Assembly: GCA_003516705.1 (NCBI GenBank)
Contig: DPCJ01000012.1
Location: forward strand, 1 to 6,802
Direction of reading: 5' to 3'
DNA length: 6,802 bases
From: Prolixibacteraceae bacterium
Lineage (GTDB): Bacteria > Bacteroidota > Bacteroidia > Bacteroidales > Prolixibacteraceae
In this document: in pieces, positions 5,484 to 6,802 of the stretch
Position numbering within the stretch: position 1 is the first letter of the stretch
How the letters are laid out: every line of letters starts with the position of its first letter
The notes under the pieces: generated by a model
Told to the model about the DNA's origin: nothing
The model's database searches: none
The model's input: only the letters and a program-made list of their open reading frames with translations
Translations under genes and position numbers: made by a program

Positions 5484-5882
5484 ATGAAATTTCCGTTTTC
5501 GAATATATTTAGAAGCCACGCAAAGAACATACCCGGAGTAGTGGAAAAAAAGCTTAAACAAACGTTCCCAAAGGCGAAAAATATTGAATGGGAACCTAAA
5601 GAAGACCAGTTTGAAGCTATTTTTTATTTAAATGATGTGGAACATATTGCTCAGTTTTCAAAAACCGGGGAATTGATTCAATACAAAAAAAACCTCTGGC
5701 CCGATGAATTACCCGAAATTTTAAAAGCTGAAGGCAGCAAATTTGGCGAAATCATGAACGGAATTGTAATTTACCGCGGAACCGACCTGTTTTACGAAAT
5801 GATTATCAGAAACGAAAAACTCGACCGTTATGAATTTTTATACAATCAAAACGGTGGTTTAATCAGTTCTGCTATTTTGTAA
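5484..5882 (+). CDS. Small PepSY-like (DUF2874-type) protein without signal peptide
   Basis: A 132-residue protein. Residues 19-70 (VVEKKLKQTFPKAKNIEW through the segment EAIFYLN, then AQFSKTGELIQY) match the pattern of the PepSY-like/DUF2874 fold common in Bacteroidota: 'F..FP.A..v.W', then a strand with E/F, then 'a.Fd.dGe'. The second half (IVIYRGTDLFYEMIIRN and RYEFLYNQNGGLI) looks like a second repeat of the same strand-turn-strand unit. Most family members I know of are secreted; here the start MKFPFSNIFRSHAKN is not a signal peptide and no membrane segment is present, so it should be cytoplasmic. It follows the sigma gene in the same direction and carries its own putative ECF promoter, so it may be a target or a regulator of that sigma factor. 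The function is unknown. Confidence 0.83.
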   Translation: MKFPFSNIFRSHAKNIPGVVEKKLKQTFPKAKNIEWEPKEDQFEAIFYLNDVEHIAQFSKTGELIQYKKNLWPDELPEILKAEGSKFGEIMNGIVIYRGTDLFYEMIIRNEKLDRYEFLYNQNGGLISSAIL

Positions 5883-5941
5883 CTGCTTCAATATCTGTTT
5901 CAAATTTCCTTTTTGTCAAATTTATATTATTTAAACTGAAC

Positions 5942-6802
5942 CTATTCTGGAGTTGATTCTTCTATCAGTTGAAATAAATCGTTTACAATACTATCGCGTT
6001 TAAAGTTCTCCCATATAATTATTTTGTTCTGATTATCAGTTTGTCCTACCCATTCGAGGCCCTGAAGCAGGGGAGCCGGAATTTCCTTTTTTTCTGCCCA
6101 ATCAGGGTTTTTTATTATCGCAACAGCTGCCATATCGAAAAGTGCGCGAGATGGCGGATTACCATGCATTTGCGCATGTTCAAAAAGATTTGCCGAGTAA
6201 TCGCCAAAACAAGTGAAGGTTCCACCATGGCGACCAGTGATTGCAATTTCACTTTTCGGCCCTTTCCCGCTTAAAAATTTGCTTACTTCTTCACGGGTTA
6301 CTGTTACTGCAGCAGTACCCGAAGGTTCTCCGTACCTTACAGTTACCATCTCGAATGGAACGCCGGATTCAATCACCGGGTTAACCGAAGTTGTATCATT
6401 ATCGAGATTATATTCGCCCGGGCCGGGATAGTTTGAACCTAACCAAACCACCCTTATTTTATTTACGATTTCAGGTTCCTTTTTAATGGCCAGGGCAATA
6501 TTGGTAAGCTTTCCTACCGGAACGAGCACGAGTTTTTCGTCTGTCATTTTCATGGCTTCCTGAATGATAAAATCAACGGCTGGTTTTCCATCGAAAACAG
6601 TATCAGAAATGAATGGTACAATTTCGGCATAGCTTTTATCGGCGCCTTTATAAAGTGGAATTTTATTTTCCAGATTAAAAAGCTGAATTACACGTAACGC
6701 CTCATCATATTGTCCCTGAATACCATCGCCGTTCCGGGTGTTGTTTACTGTAACGCCCACCACGTCAAAAACTTCGGAATTAAGAAAAGCGTAAGCCAGC
6801 GC
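5942..6802 (-). CDS. Nucleoside hydrolase, inosine-uridine preferring family (partial, N-terminus off window)
   Basis: The frame is open to the right edge, giving 286 residues and lacking the start and the N-terminal DxDxxxDD calcium motif. The first visible residues (ALAYAFLNSEVFDVVGVTV) are the helix and strand that follow that motif. Numbered from the edge, PVGKLTNIALAI (T100) matches the family's GPLTN segment, GEYN (E130, N132) matches the substrate-binding ExN, and LFDMAAVA holds D223, expected to complete the calcium site. These enzymes cleave the N-glycosidic bond of ribonucleosides. The usual His before the late Asp is Phe here, as in several non-IU-specific members. The segment DNDTTSVNPVIESG replaces the common DPEAA-type sequence. 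In Bacteroidota such proteins are often exported, but the signal region is outside the window. It is convergent with the PepSY-like gene; the 59-base gap between them shows no clear terminator. Confidence 0.92.
   Translation of the reverse strand, partial: ALAYAFLNSEVFDVVGVTVNNTRNGDGIQGQYDEALRVIQLFNLENKIPLYKGADKSYAEIVPFISDTVFDGKPAVDFIIQEAMKMTDEKLVLVPVGKLTNIALAIKKEPEIVNKIRVVWLGSNYPGPGEYNLDNDTTSVNPVIESGVPFEMVTVRYGEPSGTAAVTVTREEVSKFLSGKGPKSEIAITGRHGGTFTCFGDYSANLFEHAQMHGNPPSRALFDMAAVAIIKNPDWAEKKEIPAPLLQGLEWVGQTDNQNKIIIWENFKRDSIVNDLFQLIEESTPE

Noticed and set aside
5883..5941. Possible terminator between the convergent PepSY-like and nucleoside hydrolase genes
   Set aside because: AT-rich with short direct repeats (CAAATTT twice), but I found no stable hairpin followed by a T-run on either strand.
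6744..6766. TGTAAC followed by CGTC inside the nucleoside hydrolase gene
   Set aside because: The spacing is 8 bases, not 15, and it lies within coding sequence pointing antisense to the gene.
1..6802. CRISPR array, tRNA or rRNA gene, insertion sequence or attachment site
   Set aside because: No regularly spaced repeats, no cloverleaf-like segment, no transposase or integrase gene and no terminal inverted repeats were seen. Gene content and composition look like an ordinary chromosomal region.

Overview
The window reads as chromosomal DNA of a Bacteroidota bacterium. The evidence is AT-rich intergenic DNA, A-rich leaders without Shine-Dalgarno motifs, a TTG-N21-TAnnTTTG promoter, and protein families typical of the phylum (a PepSY-like/DUF2874-type protein, a secreted sugar isomerase-like TIM barrel and a secreted-type nucleoside hydrolase). 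Genus cannot be fixed from the sequence; a marine or gut Bacteroidales/Marinilabiliales-type organism is a guess.

Layout. Positions 1-293 (minus) hold the N-terminal part of a small multi-helix membrane protein resembling the Bacteroidota 'cytochrome B'-annotated family; it runs off the left edge. Positions 431-1264 (minus) encode a secreted AP_endonuc_2-type sugar isomerase/epimerase with its own promoter and a following terminator. Positions 1417-4642 (minus) form a four-gene envelope cluster. In transcription order these are an alanine-rich coiled-coil lipoprotein, a large L,D-transpeptidase-like protein with an N-terminal helical domain, a second and shorter L,D-transpeptidase, and an unrecognised single-pass membrane protein. 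A strong hairpin lies between the lipoprotein and the first transpeptidase gene, and a canonical terminator closes the cluster. An ECF sigma factor (4801-5370, plus) is divergent from the cluster and is followed by a small PepSY-like protein (5484-5882, plus). Positions 5942-6802 (minus) hold a nucleoside hydrolase that lacks its N-terminus because the window ends.

How it may work together. Two promoter-like sites share the pattern TGTTAC-N15-CGTC with identical spacing. One points at the lipoprotein/L,D-transpeptidase cluster and the other at the PepSY-like gene, and they flank the ECF sigma gene on its two sides. This suggests a local regulon in which the ECF factor controls an envelope module. 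The lipoprotein and the first transpeptidase also share an ungapped region (about 15 identities in 50 residues). An abundant helical lipoprotein encoded with L,D-transpeptidases recalls the Braun lipoprotein/L,D-transpeptidase tether of Proteobacteria, so the most interesting hypothesis is a Bacteroidota envelope-stress module that modifies peptidoglycan or tethers the outer membrane to it. That function is inference. The gene calls, the promoter-like repeats and the shared region are seen directly.
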